A DNA stretch of 62,382 nt from Allobosea sp. ASV33. GTDB lineage: Bacteria > Pseudomonadota > Alphaproteobacteria > Rhizobiales > Beijerinckiaceae. Location of the stretch: NCBI RefSeq assembly GCF_016428755.1, contig NZ_JAELTI010000022.1, positions 1 to 62,382 on the forward strand, given 5' to 3'. This document shows, piece by piece, positions 1-8,261 of the stretch (positions are counted from its first letter, which is position 1; the number at the start of each line of letters is the position of its first letter). Both the position numbers and the translations under genes were made by a program. The notes under the pieces are model-generated. The model had not been told where the DNA came from. It made no database searches and saw nothing but the letters and a program-made list of their open reading frames with translations.

Positions 1-702
1 GGTGTAGCGCTGCACGATCGGCACCAGCATGGCGTTGAGCGCGGTCGTCGACATGCGCTCGTATTCGCGGATCTCGGGCGAAATGTCGGAGGCCAGCGTG
101 ATCGCGACGCCCGGCAGCAGCGACGAGAGGATGGCGCCGGCACGCCGCTCATGGGCCGGGTTGGCATAAGCATGGAGCAGGCAGATGGCGACGGATTTGA
201 CGCCGGCCTTGGCGATCTCGCTGGCGATGCGGCTGAGATCATCCTCGTCGAGCGGCACGGTGATCTCGCCGGCCGCGTTGACGCGCTCCTTCACGCCGAA
301 GCAGAGGCGGCGCGCGACCAGCGGCAGCGGCTGGGCGAGCGTGATCGCGTAGACATCGGTGCGGCCATGCCGGCCGATCTGCATCACGTCTTCGAAGCCC
401 GCGGTGGTGACGACGGCGCCGAGCGGCAATTTGCGTTCAAGCACGGCATTGGTCGCGATCGTCGTGCCGTGCAGCAGGTATTGCACGGCTGCAAGCGGGA
501 AGCCGAAGCGCTCGGACGCCTGCCGGATGCCGGTGATCAGGCCGATCGAGGGGTCGGCCGGCGTGCTCGGCGTCTTGATCTGGTGGATCGCGCCGGAATT
601 GGCGTCGAGGATCTCGATATCGGTGAAGGTGCCGCCGATATCGACGGCGATGCGGATGTCGGGCTCCACAGGCAAAGCTCCAGGGTTCCCGCTCGCGGTC
701 AT
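1..702 (-). CDS. hyuA: Hydantoinase/oxoprolinase family protein, HyuA-like subunit (C-terminus beyond window)
   Basis: The first 234 codons are visible; the reading frame is still open at the left edge, so the gene is partial. Near the N-terminus lies the acetate-kinase-like nucleotide-binding motif IAVDIGGTFTDIEI, followed by LLHGTTIATNAVLERK and later SDISPEIREYERMSTT, all typical of N-methylhydantoinase A / 5-oxoprolinase ATP-dependent ring-opening subunits. The family usually runs to about 680 residues. I chose the ATG at 702, which keeps a short N-terminal extension; a GTG 11 codons later is possible. It lies 81 bp downstream of the permease gene on the same strand, so it is probably the last visible gene of the importer operon. 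A HyuB partner would be expected outside the window. The substrate is unknown. Confidence 0.88.
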   Translation of the reverse strand, partial: MTASGNPGALPVEPDIRIAVDIGGTFTDIEILDANSGAIHQIKTPSTPADPSIGLITGIRQASERFGFPLAAVQYLLHGTTIATNAVLERKLPLGAVVTTAGFEDVMQIGRHGRTDVYAITLAQPLPLVARRLCFGVKERVNAAGEITVPLDEDDLSRIASEIAKAGVKSVAICLLHAYANPAHERRAGAILSSLLPGVAITLASDISPEIREYERMSTTALNAMLVPIVQRYT

Positions 703-783
703 GCGAGCGGGGCAGGTTGGTCGAAGGATCAGCGTTCGGTCGGGCTGGCGCGCCTCAGGCGGCCATGGGCAACGTCATGGGCG

Positions 784-1578
784 TCATTTCACGAAGGTCT
801 TGGCCAAGCCGGAGGTGCGGTCCACCACCAACACGACGACGAGGCTGAGGACGACGAGCAGCACGGAGAGCGCCGCCACGAGCGGGTCCGCCTGCTGCTC
901 GACATGGTGATACATCGCGACCGGCAGCGTCGAGATGCGCGGGCCAGTCATGAAGATCGACAGCACGACCTCGTCGAAGGAGACAAGGAAACACAAAGCC
1001 GTCGTGCCGATCAGGCCCGATTTCATCATCGGCAAGGTGATGCGGCGGAAGACGGTGAAGGGCGAGGCGCCGAGCGTGGAGGCGGCTTCCTCGACCGCGA
1101 TCGGCAAGGTGGCCAGCGCCGTGGTGAGGACGCGCAGCGCATAGGGCAGCGTCACCACGAGATGCGCGAGGACGAGGCCGGGGAAGGTAGCAAGCAGGCC
1201 GAGCCTGGCGAAGACGATCAGGATCGCGAGGCCGAGCACGATGGTCGGCAGCAGCAGCGGCGCAGTGAACAGGCTCGACAGCACCTCCGCGCCGGCGGGC
1301 TTCAGCCTGACCAGCGCATAGGCGGCCGGCAGCGCGATCGCGAGGCTGATTGTGGTGACCACAGTGGCCAGCACGAGGCTGGTCCAGAAGGCCGCCGTCA
1401 TCTTGCTGTTGGCGAAGATCGCCGGATACCATTTCAGGCTCCAGCTCGTCGGCGGGAAGGTCATGAAGGCATCGCCGGAGAAGGAAATCGGCAGAACGAC
1501 GATGAGCGGCGCCAGCAGGAAGGCGAACATCACCCCCGCGAGGATCTTCAGGGTGAGCGAGACGGGACGTTCATCCAT
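784..1578 (-). CDS. ABC transporter inner-membrane permease (PotC/spermidine-putrescine type)
   Basis: This 264-residue protein has about six hydrophobic membrane spans. The binding-protein-dependent permease EAA loop is visible as EEAASTLGASPFTVFRRITLP in the second half, where it contacts the ATPase. Length and order match the second permease of polyamine/iron/opine-type importers (PotC). It is 12 bp downstream of the other permease, so it is cotranscribed with the ATPase and binding-protein genes. The solute cannot be read from the sequence. Adjacent nitrilase, RraA-like and hydantoinase genes suggest an amide, nitrile or cyclic ureide rather than a polyamine; that is inference. Confidence 0.93.
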   Translation of the reverse strand: MDERPVSLTLKILAGVMFAFLLAPLIVVLPISFSGDAFMTFPPTSWSLKWYPAIFANSKMTAAFWTSLVLATVVTTISLAIALPAAYALVRLKPAGAEVLSSLFTAPLLLPTIVLGLAILIVFARLGLLATFPGLVLAHLVVTLPYALRVLTTALATLPIAVEEAASTLGASPFTVFRRITLPMMKSGLIGTTALCFLVSFDEVVLSIFMTGPRISTLPVAMYHHVEQQADPLVAALSVLLVVLSLVVVLVVDRTSGLAKTFVK

Positions 1579-1590
1579 GACGGGCCTCCC

Positions 1591-2466
1591 TCACAGGATT
1601 GCGCGCAGGGCGCGAGTGTAGAGCACGAGCGCGCCGCCGAAGATGACGAGGACGAGGATCGAGAGCGTCGCGGCGAGCGGCCAGTTCAGCGTGACGATCG
1701 CCTGGTCGTAGATCTCGGTCGCGAGCAGGAAGACGCGCCCGCCGCCGAGCAGCTTCGGCGTGATGAAGGACGAGACCGCCAGCACGAAGCAAAGCAGGCA
1801 GCCGAGCGCGATGCCCGGCAGGGTCAGCGGCAGGATGATGCGGCGGAAGATGGTGAAGGGCGGAGCGCCGAGCGTGGAGGCCGCTTCCTCGATGCGCGGG
1901 TCGAGCCGGCCGAAGCCGGCGAGCAGCGCCAGGATCATGTAGGGCATCAGGATCTCGGTGAGGCCGATGGTGACGCCGGTGAGGTTGAACATCATTCGCT
2001 GCGGCGGCAGGCCGAGCGCGCCGAGCGAATTGTTGACGAGGCCGCTGTCGGAGAGGATCGCGATCCAGCCATAGGTGCGCACCACCGCCGAGGTCAGCAG
2101 CGGCGAGATCACCAGCACGAGCAGGATCGTCTTCCAGGTGCCTGTCGACCGATGCAGGTAGAGCGCGATCGGGTAGGAGCAGACCAGCGTCAGCAGGGTG
2201 ATGCCGAGGCTCACCGAGACGCTGTTGACGATCAGCTCGGCATAGAAGCTGTCCGTGACCATCTTGGCCCAGGTCGCCAGCGTATAGACCTCGCGCATCG
2301 CGCCGGTCGGCTCCACCTCGTAGAACGACATGCGCGCGAGGTTGAGCACGGGCGCGAGGAAGCCGATCGCATTGATCAGCGCGATCGGCGCCAGGAGCGC
2401 GACGATCAGCCCGAGCCTGCTGCGGCGCGGGGGTAGGGCGGGCGCAAGGGCCGTGGCCGCGCTCAT
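1591..2466 (-). CDS. ABC transporter inner-membrane permease (PotB type)
   Basis: This 291-residue protein starts with a short Ala/Pro-rich cytoplasmic leader and a first span around residues 20-42. About six spans in total follow, with an EAA loop (IEEAASTLGAPPFTIFRRI). It is the first permease of the polyamine-type importer. Its ATG overlaps the stop of the ATPase gene upstream by 4 bp (2463-2466), which implies translational coupling. It pairs with the 784-1578 permease to form the heterodimeric channel. Confidence in the family is high; the transported solute is unknown. Confidence 0.93.
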   Translation of the reverse strand: MSAATALAPALPPRRSRLGLIVALLAPIALINAIGFLAPVLNLARMSFYEVEPTGAMREVYTLATWAKMVTDSFYAELIVNSVSVSLGITLLTLVCSYPIALYLHRSTGTWKTILLVLVISPLLTSAVVRTYGWIAILSDSGLVNNSLGALGLPPQRMMFNLTGVTIGLTEILMPYMILALLAGFGRLDPRIEEAASTLGAPPFTIFRRIILPLTLPGIALGCLLCFVLAVSSFITPKLLGGGRVFLLATEIYDQAIVTLNWPLAATLSILVLVIFGGALVLYTRALRAIL

Positions 2467-3554
2467 GCCGCCGCCCCGTAGACGAAGATGTCCTGCGGGC
2501 GCCAGGACAGGCTGACCTGCGTGCCCGGCGCGAGCACGGTTTCGCCGCCGCGCGTCGCGAGCTCGACCGAGACGATCTGGCCGCCGACATCGACATCATA
2601 TTGCAGGATATCGCCGGAGAAGATCGCGCGGGCGATCGTCCCGGTAACGCCTTCGCTGCCGGTCGACGGCGAGAGCGCGATGCGGTGCGGCCGGATCATC
2701 ACCTGGACCGGGCCGGAAAGGCCGGCAGGGGCGGGGACGCGCTGGCCGGCGAACTCCGCCGCGCCGTCTTTCGCAACGGCCTTCAATCGGTTGGTGCGTC
2801 CGACGAAGCTCGCGACGAAGGCGGTCTTCGGCCGCTCATAGAGATCGACCGGCGTGCCGACCTGCTCCAGCCGGCCCTCGTTCATCACGACGACTTTGTC
2901 GCACATGGTCAGGGCCTCGCCCTGGTCATGGGTCACGAAGATCGCGGTGATGCCCAAGCTCTTCTGGATGTCGCGGATTTCGTTGCGCATCTCGTCGCGC
3001 AGCTTGGCGTCGAGATTGGAGAGCGGCTCGTCGAGCAGCAGGATCGAGGGGCGGATCACCAATGCACGCGCCAGCGCGACGCGCTGCTGCTGGCCGCCGG
3101 AGAGCTGCGCCGGCTTGTGCTCCTCCTTGCCGGTGAGGTGCACGAGCGCGATCGCTTCCCTGACCCGGCGGGCGATCTCGTCCTTCGGCACCTTCCGCAT
3201 CTCCAGGCCGAAGGCGACGTTCCTGGCGATGCTCATATGCGGAAACAGCGCATAGCTCTGGAAGACGAGCCCCATGTCGCGGCGATGCGTTTCCACCGTG
3301 GTGAGGTCCTGCCCGCCGACGACGATGCGGCCCGCGGTCGCCGGCACGAGGCCGGCGATCATCCGAAGCGAGGTCGTCTTGCCGCAGCCGGAGGGGCCGA
3401 GGAAGGCGACGAGCTCGCCCTTGGGCACTTCGAGGTCGAAATTGTCGACCGCCGTGAAGCCGGCATAGCGCTTGGTCAGCCCGCGGATGGAGAGGAAGCC
3501 TTCACCCGCAGTGCCATTCGTACCCTGGTCCGGTGCCGTGCTCTGGTCGGTCAT
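2463..3554 (-). CDS. ABC transporter ATP-binding protein (PotA type)
   Basis: This 363-residue nucleotide-binding subunit has Walker A GPSGCGKTT, signature [15 protein letters not shown], Walker B ILLLDEPLSNLD and the switch histidine in VTHDQGEA. A C-terminal TOBE-type regulatory region of about 100 residues follows (RTNRLKAV... to the end), as in PotA/FbpC/MalK-like ATPases. It energises the two permeases encoded just downstream. It begins 12 bp after the binding-protein gene and overlaps the next permease gene by 4 bp. All catalytic motifs look intact. Confidence 0.95.
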   Translation of the reverse strand: MTDQSTAPDQGTNGTAGEGFLSIRGLTKRYAGFTAVDNFDLEVPKGELVAFLGPSGCGKTTSLRMIAGLVPATAGRIVVGGQDLTTVETHRRDMGLVFQSYALFPHMSIARNVAFGLEMRKVPKDEIARRVREAIALVHLTGKEEHKPAQLSGGQQQRVALARALVIRPSILLLDEPLSNLDAKLRDEMRNEIRDIQKSLGITAIFVTHDQGEALTMCDKVVVMNEGRLEQVGTPVDLYERPKTAFVASFVGRTNRLKAVAKDGAAEFAGQRVPAPAGLSGPVQVMIRPHRIALSPSTGSEGVTGTIARAIFSGDILQYDVDVGGQIVSVELATRGGETVLAPGTQVSLSWRPQDIFVYGAAA

Positions 3555-3566
3555 GATCGCGCGTCC

Positions 3567-4613
3567 TCAGCGGCTCAGCGGGATCACCTTGCGGCGCCAT
3601 TGCTCCATGATCGGGTCGCGGACCTTGGCGAGCGCGATCCAGTCGACGGGGATGACCTTGTCCATCGACTTGACGGCGGTGCGGGCGATGGCCGCCTCCG
3701 AGATCTGCGCCTTGGCGTTGGTCGGGGCGTAGAACATGCTCTCGGTGAAGGCCTTCTGAGCTTCCGGCGAGAGGGCATAGTCGATGAACTTGGCGCCGGC
3801 ATCCTTGCCCGGGCCATTGGCGACATAGTTGATCGTGTTGATCTGGAAGACGCTGCCTTCCTGCGGCAGCACCGTCTTGAGCTTGCCGCCGGAGGTGTCG
3901 GCATTGACCTGCGCGCGGGCGTTCCAGCCGGCGCCGATTACGGCCTGGCCGGAGATGATCACCGGATAGACTTCCGGCTTCGGCTCCCAGGTCTGGACAT
4001 TGGGCGCGATCTCGCCGAGCGCGGTAATGCCCTTGTCGACGTTCTGGAGATAATCCGTGCCGCCGCGGGCCTTGTCCATGATCAGGACCAGCGAGAGGCC
4101 CTGGATATCGGGCATGCCGGGGATCGCGACCTTGCCCTTGTACTCGGGCTTGGCGAGATCCATCCAGCTCTTCGGCGCGTCCTTCACGGTGTCGCCGTTA
4201 TAGAGCATGACGAGGTTGTCGAAGGTCACGGCGACGCCGTCGACATCGGGGATGCGGGCGTTGGGATAGAGATCGGCGACGTTCTTCGAGACCTTCTCGT
4301 CGATCTTGTTGAACAGCTTCTCGTCGGTCGCGGCCTTGGAGACGGAAACGTCCATGATGACGACGTCGGCCTGCGGCGCGGCCTTCTGGGCGCGCAGCGT
4401 GCCCAGCATCTGGGCCGAGTTCGGCATCGGGAAATACTCGACCTTGATGCCCGGATTGGCCTTCATGAACGGCTCGACCACCGCCTTGGTGTAGCGCTCC
4501 TGGAAGAGGCCGGCATAGGCCATGACGGTGACGGTCTGCTGCTGCGCCAGCACCTGCGTGGAGACACCGCTCATGAGCAGGGCGGCGATGGTGAGCTTGG
4601 TCGACAGATTCAT
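3567..4613 (-). CDS. Periplasmic solute-binding protein of polyamine-type ABC importer
   Basis: This protein has 348 residues from the ATG at 4613. That start opens directly on a Sec signal peptide (MNLSTKLTIAALLMSGVS, cleavage after VLAQ or nearby); longer in-frame extensions upstream have no such signal. The mature part shows features of class 2 binding proteins of the PotD/AfuA kind: VTVMAYAGLFQERY near the N-terminus, an ADVVIMD segment and GWNARAQ. It delivers solute to the permeases encoded downstream, with the ATPase gene only 12 bp away. An 89-bp gap separates it from the RraA-like gene, with a small GC hairpin at 4643-4658 that could tune expression. Ligand unknown. Confidence 0.92.
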   Translation of the reverse strand: MNLSTKLTIAALLMSGVSTQVLAQQQTVTVMAYAGLFQERYTKAVVEPFMKANPGIKVEYFPMPNSAQMLGTLRAQKAAPQADVVIMDVSVSKAATDEKLFNKIDEKVSKNVADLYPNARIPDVDGVAVTFDNLVMLYNGDTVKDAPKSWMDLAKPEYKGKVAIPGMPDIQGLSLVLIMDKARGGTDYLQNVDKGITALGEIAPNVQTWEPKPEVYPVIISGQAVIGAGWNARAQVNADTSGGKLKTVLPQEGSVFQINTINYVANGPGKDAGAKFIDYALSPEAQKAFTESMFYAPTNAKAQISEAAIARTAVKSMDKVIPVDWIALAKVRDPIMEQWRRKVIPLSR

Positions 4614-4702
4614 GCGATGATCCCCTCTGTTGTGGTTATGCAGGCGGTCTTTGCCGCCCGTCGTTCGGTCTGGTCGCTTCTGTGACGTGTTCGATGCAAG
4701 GC

Positions 4703-5371
4703 TCAGGCCTTGGCGAGCTTGCCCTCCACCAGCGCGGTCGCGCCCGAAATGTCGGGCAGTTTCTCGCCCTTGCGCAAGCGCTCGAGCAGCACGAGTTCCT
4801 GCTGCTGCATCTCGATCGCCTTGCGGGCATAGGCCTCCGCCGTCGCCGCCTTGAACACCACGACGCCGCTCTCGTCGCACAGCACCGCATCGCCCGGCTC
4901 GATGGTCTGGCCGCCGACGCTGACCGGCACGTTGATCGCGCCTTCGGTGCCCAGGATCTTGGTGGTGATCGGGGAGGGGCCGCGGCACCAGATCGGCATG
5001 TCGGTCTTGACGATCTCGGAGAAATCCGTCGCCGGGCCGTCGATGACGCCGGCCGCGACGCCCGCATTCTTCATGGAATGGGTGACGACGCCGCCCCAGC
5101 AGGCATGCTTGGTGTCACCGCAGCGGTCGATGACGACGACATCGCCGGGGCGCACCAGCTTGGTGAGGTAGTGCAGCGCGGTCGAATCCGCATGCGGGAT
5201 GCGGATGGTGACCGCCGTGCCGGCAATGCGCTTGGTCGGCAGCACCGCCCTGATCTCACGATCGACGAAGCCGGAATGCAGGACATGGCCGATGGTCGCG
5301 ACCTCGCATTGCTGCAGCAGGGAGACCAGCTCGCCGGAGATCTGCGCCGGCATCGGGTTGACGATGAACAT
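4703..5371 (-). CDS. RraA-family protein (HMG aldolase / RNase E regulator-like fold)
   Basis: The 222-residue protein has the compact RraA fold signature: GDVVVIDRCGDTKHACWGG, then GVIDGPATD, then WCRGPSP. Family members include 4-hydroxy-4-methyl-2-oxoglutarate/oxaloacetate aldolases and RNase E inhibitors. In characterised aldolases an Arg-Asp pair sits where this protein has Thr-Asp (DGPATD), so the aldolase assignment is doubtful. It lies 15 bp downstream of the C-N hydrolase gene and upstream of the importer, indicating a role in the same catabolic route rather than in RNA turnover. A clear paralog is at 21981-22655, also next to an ABC importer. Confidence 0.85.
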   Translation of the reverse strand: MFIVNPMPAQISGELVSLLQQCEVATIGHVLHSGFVDREIRAVLPTKRIAGTAVTIRIPHADSTALHYLTKLVRPGDVVVIDRCGDTKHACWGGVVTHSMKNAGVAAGVIDGPATDFSEIVKTDMPIWCRGPSPITTKILGTEGAINVPVSVGGQTIEPGDAVLCDESGVVVFKAATAEAYARKAIEMQQQELVLLERLRKGEKLPDISGATALVEGKLAKA

Positions 5372-5386
5372 GGGCGGCTCTCCGGA

Positions 5387-6193
5387 TCAGGCGATGACGT
5401 GGTGGTTGGCGACGGGCACCGCGGCACGGACCTTGGCCGTGTAGTCGAAATCGAGCTTGCCGCTGGTGGTGCCGATGCCGTCCGAGACCTGGGCGGTGAC
5501 GTGGCCCCAGGGGTTGATCACCATCGAATGGCCGTAGCAGGCGTTCTTGCCCTGGGCATGGGTGCCGGTCTGGCCGGTGGCGAGGAACCAGGTCTGCGTC
5601 TCGCAGGCACGGGCCCGCGCCAGCAATTCCCAATGGTCCTTGCCGGTCATCAGCGTGAACGCGGCCGGCAGCACGATCACGTCGGCGCCGGCATCGCGCA
5701 GTTTGCGGAAGAGCTCGGGGAAGCGGATGTCGTAGCAGATCGCGCAGCCCACCGTGGTGTCGCCGACCTGGTAGGTGACGACGTCCTTGCCGCGCGAGAC
5801 CATATTGGACTCACGGTAGCTGACGCCGCCCGGCGCATCGACATCGAAGAGATGGATCTTGCGGTAGCGCGCGATCTCCTTGCCATCAGGCCCGAACACG
5901 ACGGTCGCGTTGAAATAGTCGTCGCCATCGCGCTCGGCGACGCTGCCGGCATGGATGGTGACGCCGTGCTTCTCGGCGAGGCCCGACATCAGGCGATAGC
6001 TCTCGCCGTTCGGGAAGGTCTCGGCGCTCTCGCGCATCGCGGCCGGGCTGCCATCGAGGAAGGCGTAGTATTCCGGCAGCACGATCAGGTCGGGATTGTC
6101 CTCGGCGACGACCTTCTCGATCATGGCGCGCGCGGTTTTCAGGTTCGCGGCCTTGTCGTCCTGCGAATTCATCTGGATGAGCGAGACTTTCAC
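5387..6193 (-). CDS. Carbon-nitrogen hydrolase (nitrilase superfamily)
   Basis: The protein has 268 residues from a GTG at 6193, preceded by a good AGGGAG ribosome site; further upstream the frame has no family similarity. The full Glu-Lys-Cys triad is present: E41 in VLPEYYAF, K112 in YRKIHLFD and C153 in GCAICYDIRFPE. This predicts hydrolysis of an amide, N-carbamoyl or nitrile bond. The length fits the amidase branch (omega-amidase/Nit-like, 260-280 residues). It is downstream of a LysR gene and upstream of the RraA-like and importer genes, so it probably acts on the imported solute or a derivative. The exact substrate is open. Confidence 0.9.
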   Translation of the reverse strand: MKVSLIQMNSQDDKAANLKTARAMIEKVVAEDNPDLIVLPEYYAFLDGSPAAMRESAETFPNGESYRLMSGLAEKHGVTIHAGSVAERDGDDYFNATVVFGPDGKEIARYRKIHLFDVDAPGGVSYRESNMVSRGKDVVTYQVGDTTVGCAICYDIRFPELFRKLRDAGADVIVLPAAFTLMTGKDHWELLARARACETQTWFLATGQTGTHAQGKNACYGHSMVINPWGHVTAQVSDGIGTTSGKLDFDYTAKVRAAVPVANHHVIA

Positions 6194-6305
6194 CGGCGTT
6201 CTCCCTGTGGCCGGGATATCGAGGCAGGGCGCTCTGCGGCGGATATCCTGCTTGCTGTCGGCCGAGGGGCAGGAGACCAAAGCCGGACGGTGCCGGCAAA
6301 CGCGA

Positions 6306-6331
6306 AATTCTTGTCCGGCTCGACAAGAATT
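6306..6331. repeat. Perfect inverted repeat between LysR and nitrilase genes (terminator or operator)
   Basis: The arms AATTCTTGTC (6306-6315) and GACAAGAATT (6322-6331) are perfect 10-bp complements around the spacer CGGCTC. It starts 2 bp beyond the LysR stop codon. Read on the minus strand, the stem is followed by TTTCGCG, too few Ts for a strong intrinsic terminator. Its ATTC/GAAT ends also resemble a LysR-type binding dyad, about 113 bp upstream of the nitrilase start. Both readings are possible. Confidence 0.6.
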
Positions 6332-6333
6332 GT

Positions 6334-7248
6334 TTATGACGGCCGCAAGCTCGGGGCAGGGGCCGTGGACGCCGCGATTTCGGCGGCCATGCCGGCGATG
6401 AGCGCGGGCAGGGCATTGCCGGGATTGTCGTTGTAGACGGCGTGGAAATGCAGCGCCGGCAGCTTCGCGTCGACCTCGAGGACCTGCAGGTCGCCATTGT
6501 CGAGGAATTCCTGGACCACGACCTGCGGCAGCACGGCGACGCCGACGCCGTCGCGGATCAGGCGCGTGATGGTGGCGAGCGAGTTCGAGTTGAAGACGCG
6601 GACCGCCTCGGCATCGACATCCGCAACCTCGATCGCCCGCAGCACGGAGTGGTGCGGCTGCGAGCCCTTCGAATAGGCGAAGATCGGGTAGTCGACGAGA
6701 TCGGCGATGGCCAGCCGCCCCGGCTTGAGCGCAAGCCCGGGCGCGGCGATCCAGAGACAATCGAAGACGCAGAGCTCGATATTACGGATATGCGGCGCGA
6801 CGACGGGCCCCATGATCAGGCCGAGATCCACCTGGCCGTCCTGGATCTGGCGCGCGAGGTTCAGGCTGGTGTCGACATTGAGGTCGATGGCGACATTCGG
6901 ATAGCTGACCTTCACACGCTCGATCAGGCGCGGCAGCCAGGCGTAGACGATCGAGTCGATCGCGCCGATCCTCACCGTGCCGCGCATCTGGCCGGCATCG
7001 GCGACCGAGCGTTCGAGCTCGGCCACCTGCCGCATGATCGCCTCGGCCTGCGGCAGGGCGCGCTGGCCATGCGGCGTCAGGCTCACCGTGCGCAGGTCGC
7101 GCTCGAACAGGCGCACGCCCAGCTCGCGTTCGAGCGTAGCGATGCGGTTGGAGACGGCGGCCTGCGTCGTGCAGAGCTTCTCCGCGGCGAGCGAGAAATT
7201 CCGCAACCTTGCGACCCAGACGAAGGTTTCCAGGAATTTCAGGTTCAA
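6334..7248 (-). CDS. LysR-family transcriptional regulator
   Basis: The N-terminal winged helix-turn-helix is visible (FVWVARLRNFSLAAEKL, then TTQAAVSNRIATLERELG), followed by an effector-binding domain of about 220 residues (RIGAIDSIVYAWLPRLIERV onward). A TTG at 7248 gives 304 residues, the usual LysR length and starting at LNLKFLETF. An in-frame ATG at 7302 would add 18 residues without family similarity. The gene lies on the same strand upstream of the nitrilase-RraA-importer genes and probably controls them. It follows the ABC ATPase gene at 7342 by about 93 bp. Effector unknown. Confidence 0.88.
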   Translation of the reverse strand: MNLKFLETFVWVARLRNFSLAAEKLCTTQAAVSNRIATLERELGVRLFERDLRTVSLTPHGQRALPQAEAIMRQVAELERSVADAGQMRGTVRIGAIDSIVYAWLPRLIERVKVSYPNVAIDLNVDTSLNLARQIQDGQVDLGLIMGPVVAPHIRNIELCVFDCLWIAAPGLALKPGRLAIADLVDYPIFAYSKGSQPHHSVLRAIEVADVDAEAVRVFNSNSLATITRLIRDGVGVAVLPQVVVQEFLDNGDLQVLEVDAKLPALHFHAVYNDNPGNALPALIAGMAAEIAASTAPAPSLRPS

Positions 7249-7341
7249 GACGACGACGCTTTCACTGGGGCAGGCTGTCCGTGGCCGGCAGGCTAACGCC
7301 ATTCCGGCCGGGCGACCACAGCGAGGCCTGTAGAACGCGCG

Positions 7342-8115
7342 TCAAGCGTGGTGCAGGATCTGACCGAGGAACTTGCGCGTCCGCTCGCTTTGCGGGGCGG
7401 AGAAGAACTGGTCCGGCGGGGCCATCTCGACGATCTCGCCGGCATCCATAAAGATCACGCGGTCGGCGACCTTGCGCGCGAAGCCCATCTCGTGGGTGAC
7501 GCAGATCATGGTCATGCCGCTCTCGGCGAGCTCGACCATGGTGTCGAGGACCTCGCTGACCATCTCCGGGTCGAGCGCCGAGGTCGGCTCGTCGAACAGC
7601 ATGATCTTCGGGTTCATGCAGAGCGAGCGCGCGATCGCGACGCGCTGCTGCTGCCCGCCGGAGAGCTGGACCGGATATTTATGGGCTTGCTCGGGGATGT
7701 GGACGCGCTCCAGGATCTTGCGGGCGGTGGCCTCGGCCTCGGCTTTCGGCGTGCCGCGCACCTTCATCGGCGCCAGCGTGCAGTTTTCCAGCGCGGTGAG
7801 ATGCGGGAACAGGTTGAAGCTCTGGAAGACCATGCCGATCTCGCGGCGGATATCCTCGATGCCCTTGAGCCTGGCGTGGACGGTGGTGCCGTCGATGACG
7901 ATCTCGCCCTTCTGATGCTCCTCGAGCTGGTTCAGGCAGCGGATCAGCGTCGACTTGCCCGAGCCCGAGGGGCCGCAGATGACGATGCGCTCGCCGCGCG
8001 AGACCGTGAGGTCGATATCGCGCAGGACGTGGAAGTCGCCATAGAACTTGTCGACCTTGCGCATCTCGATGATCGGGGCGCCGATCTCGGCTTCGGGTGA
8101 GGCGATAGCGGCCAT
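7342..8115 (-). CDS. Polar-amino-acid-type ABC transporter ATPase (HisP/GlnQ family)
   Basis: The 257-residue protein starts at the ATG at 8115. Motifs include Walker [10 protein letters not shown], signature [15 protein letters not shown], Walker [14 protein letters not shown] and switch VTHEMGFA. The length and the absence of a long C-terminal domain fit HisP/GlnQ. It works with the two permeases and binding protein encoded upstream (8262-10472). A 146-bp gap with two strong stem-loops separates it from the binding-protein gene, so its expression is probably lower than that of the binding protein. It is the last gene of the putative LacI-controlled minus-strand operon. Confidence 0.94.
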   Translation of the reverse strand: MAAIASPEAEIGAPIIEMRKVDKFYGDFHVLRDIDLTVSRGERIVICGPSGSGKSTLIRCLNQLEEHQKGEIVIDGTTVHARLKGIEDIRREIGMVFQSFNLFPHLTALENCTLAPMKVRGTPKAEAEATARKILERVHIPEQAHKYPVQLSGGQQQRVAIARSLCMNPKIMLFDEPTSALDPEMVSEVLDTMVELAESGMTMICVTHEMGFARKVADRVIFMDAGEIVEMAPPDQFFSAPQSERTRKFLGQILHHA

Positions 8116-8147
8116 CTGGACAACCGTTCTGGACTGGCTGGTGGAAG

Positions 8148-8175
8148 AAGCGCCCGGCCTCGGGACCGGGCGCTT
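8148..8175 (-). terminator. Strong stem-loop, likely attenuator or partial terminator
   Basis: AAGCGCCCGG (8148-8157) and CCGGGCGCTT (8166-8175) form a perfect 10-bp GC-rich stem with an 8-nt loop. On the minus strand the stem is followed by CTTCTTCCACC, pyrimidine-rich but not a clean T tract. It lies between the binding-protein stop and the ATPase start, a common place for mRNA-stabilising or attenuating hairpins in ABC operons. Confidence 0.6.
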
Positions 8176-8214
8176 GCGCTGTGACGGGAACCGACGCGAT
8201 TGCGCCGGCCCGTA

Positions 8215-8243
8215 CGTCGTCCCGGATCTGATCCGGGACGACG
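8215..8243. repeat. Short palindromic repeat element (GTCCCGGAT/ATCCGGGAC)
   Basis: CGTCGTCCCGGAT (8215-8227) and ATCCGGGACGACG (8231-8243) are perfect 13-bp arms with a CTG spacer. The form resembles the intergenic palindromes common in Hyphomicrobiales and the larger elements at 23804-23900 and 55022-55119. It sits 19 bp downstream of the binding-protein stop, where a 3' stem may protect that mRNA segment. Confidence 0.7.
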
Positions 8244-8261
8244 TCGTAGTGGCATGGACGA

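Noticed and set aside
151..6436. Long plus-strand open frames (151-2436, 2601-4685, 4682-6436)
   Set aside because: They lie antisense to well-supported importer, RraA-like and nitrilase genes, are rich in Arg/Asp/Gly/His repeats and match no family; they arise from GC-rich codon use.
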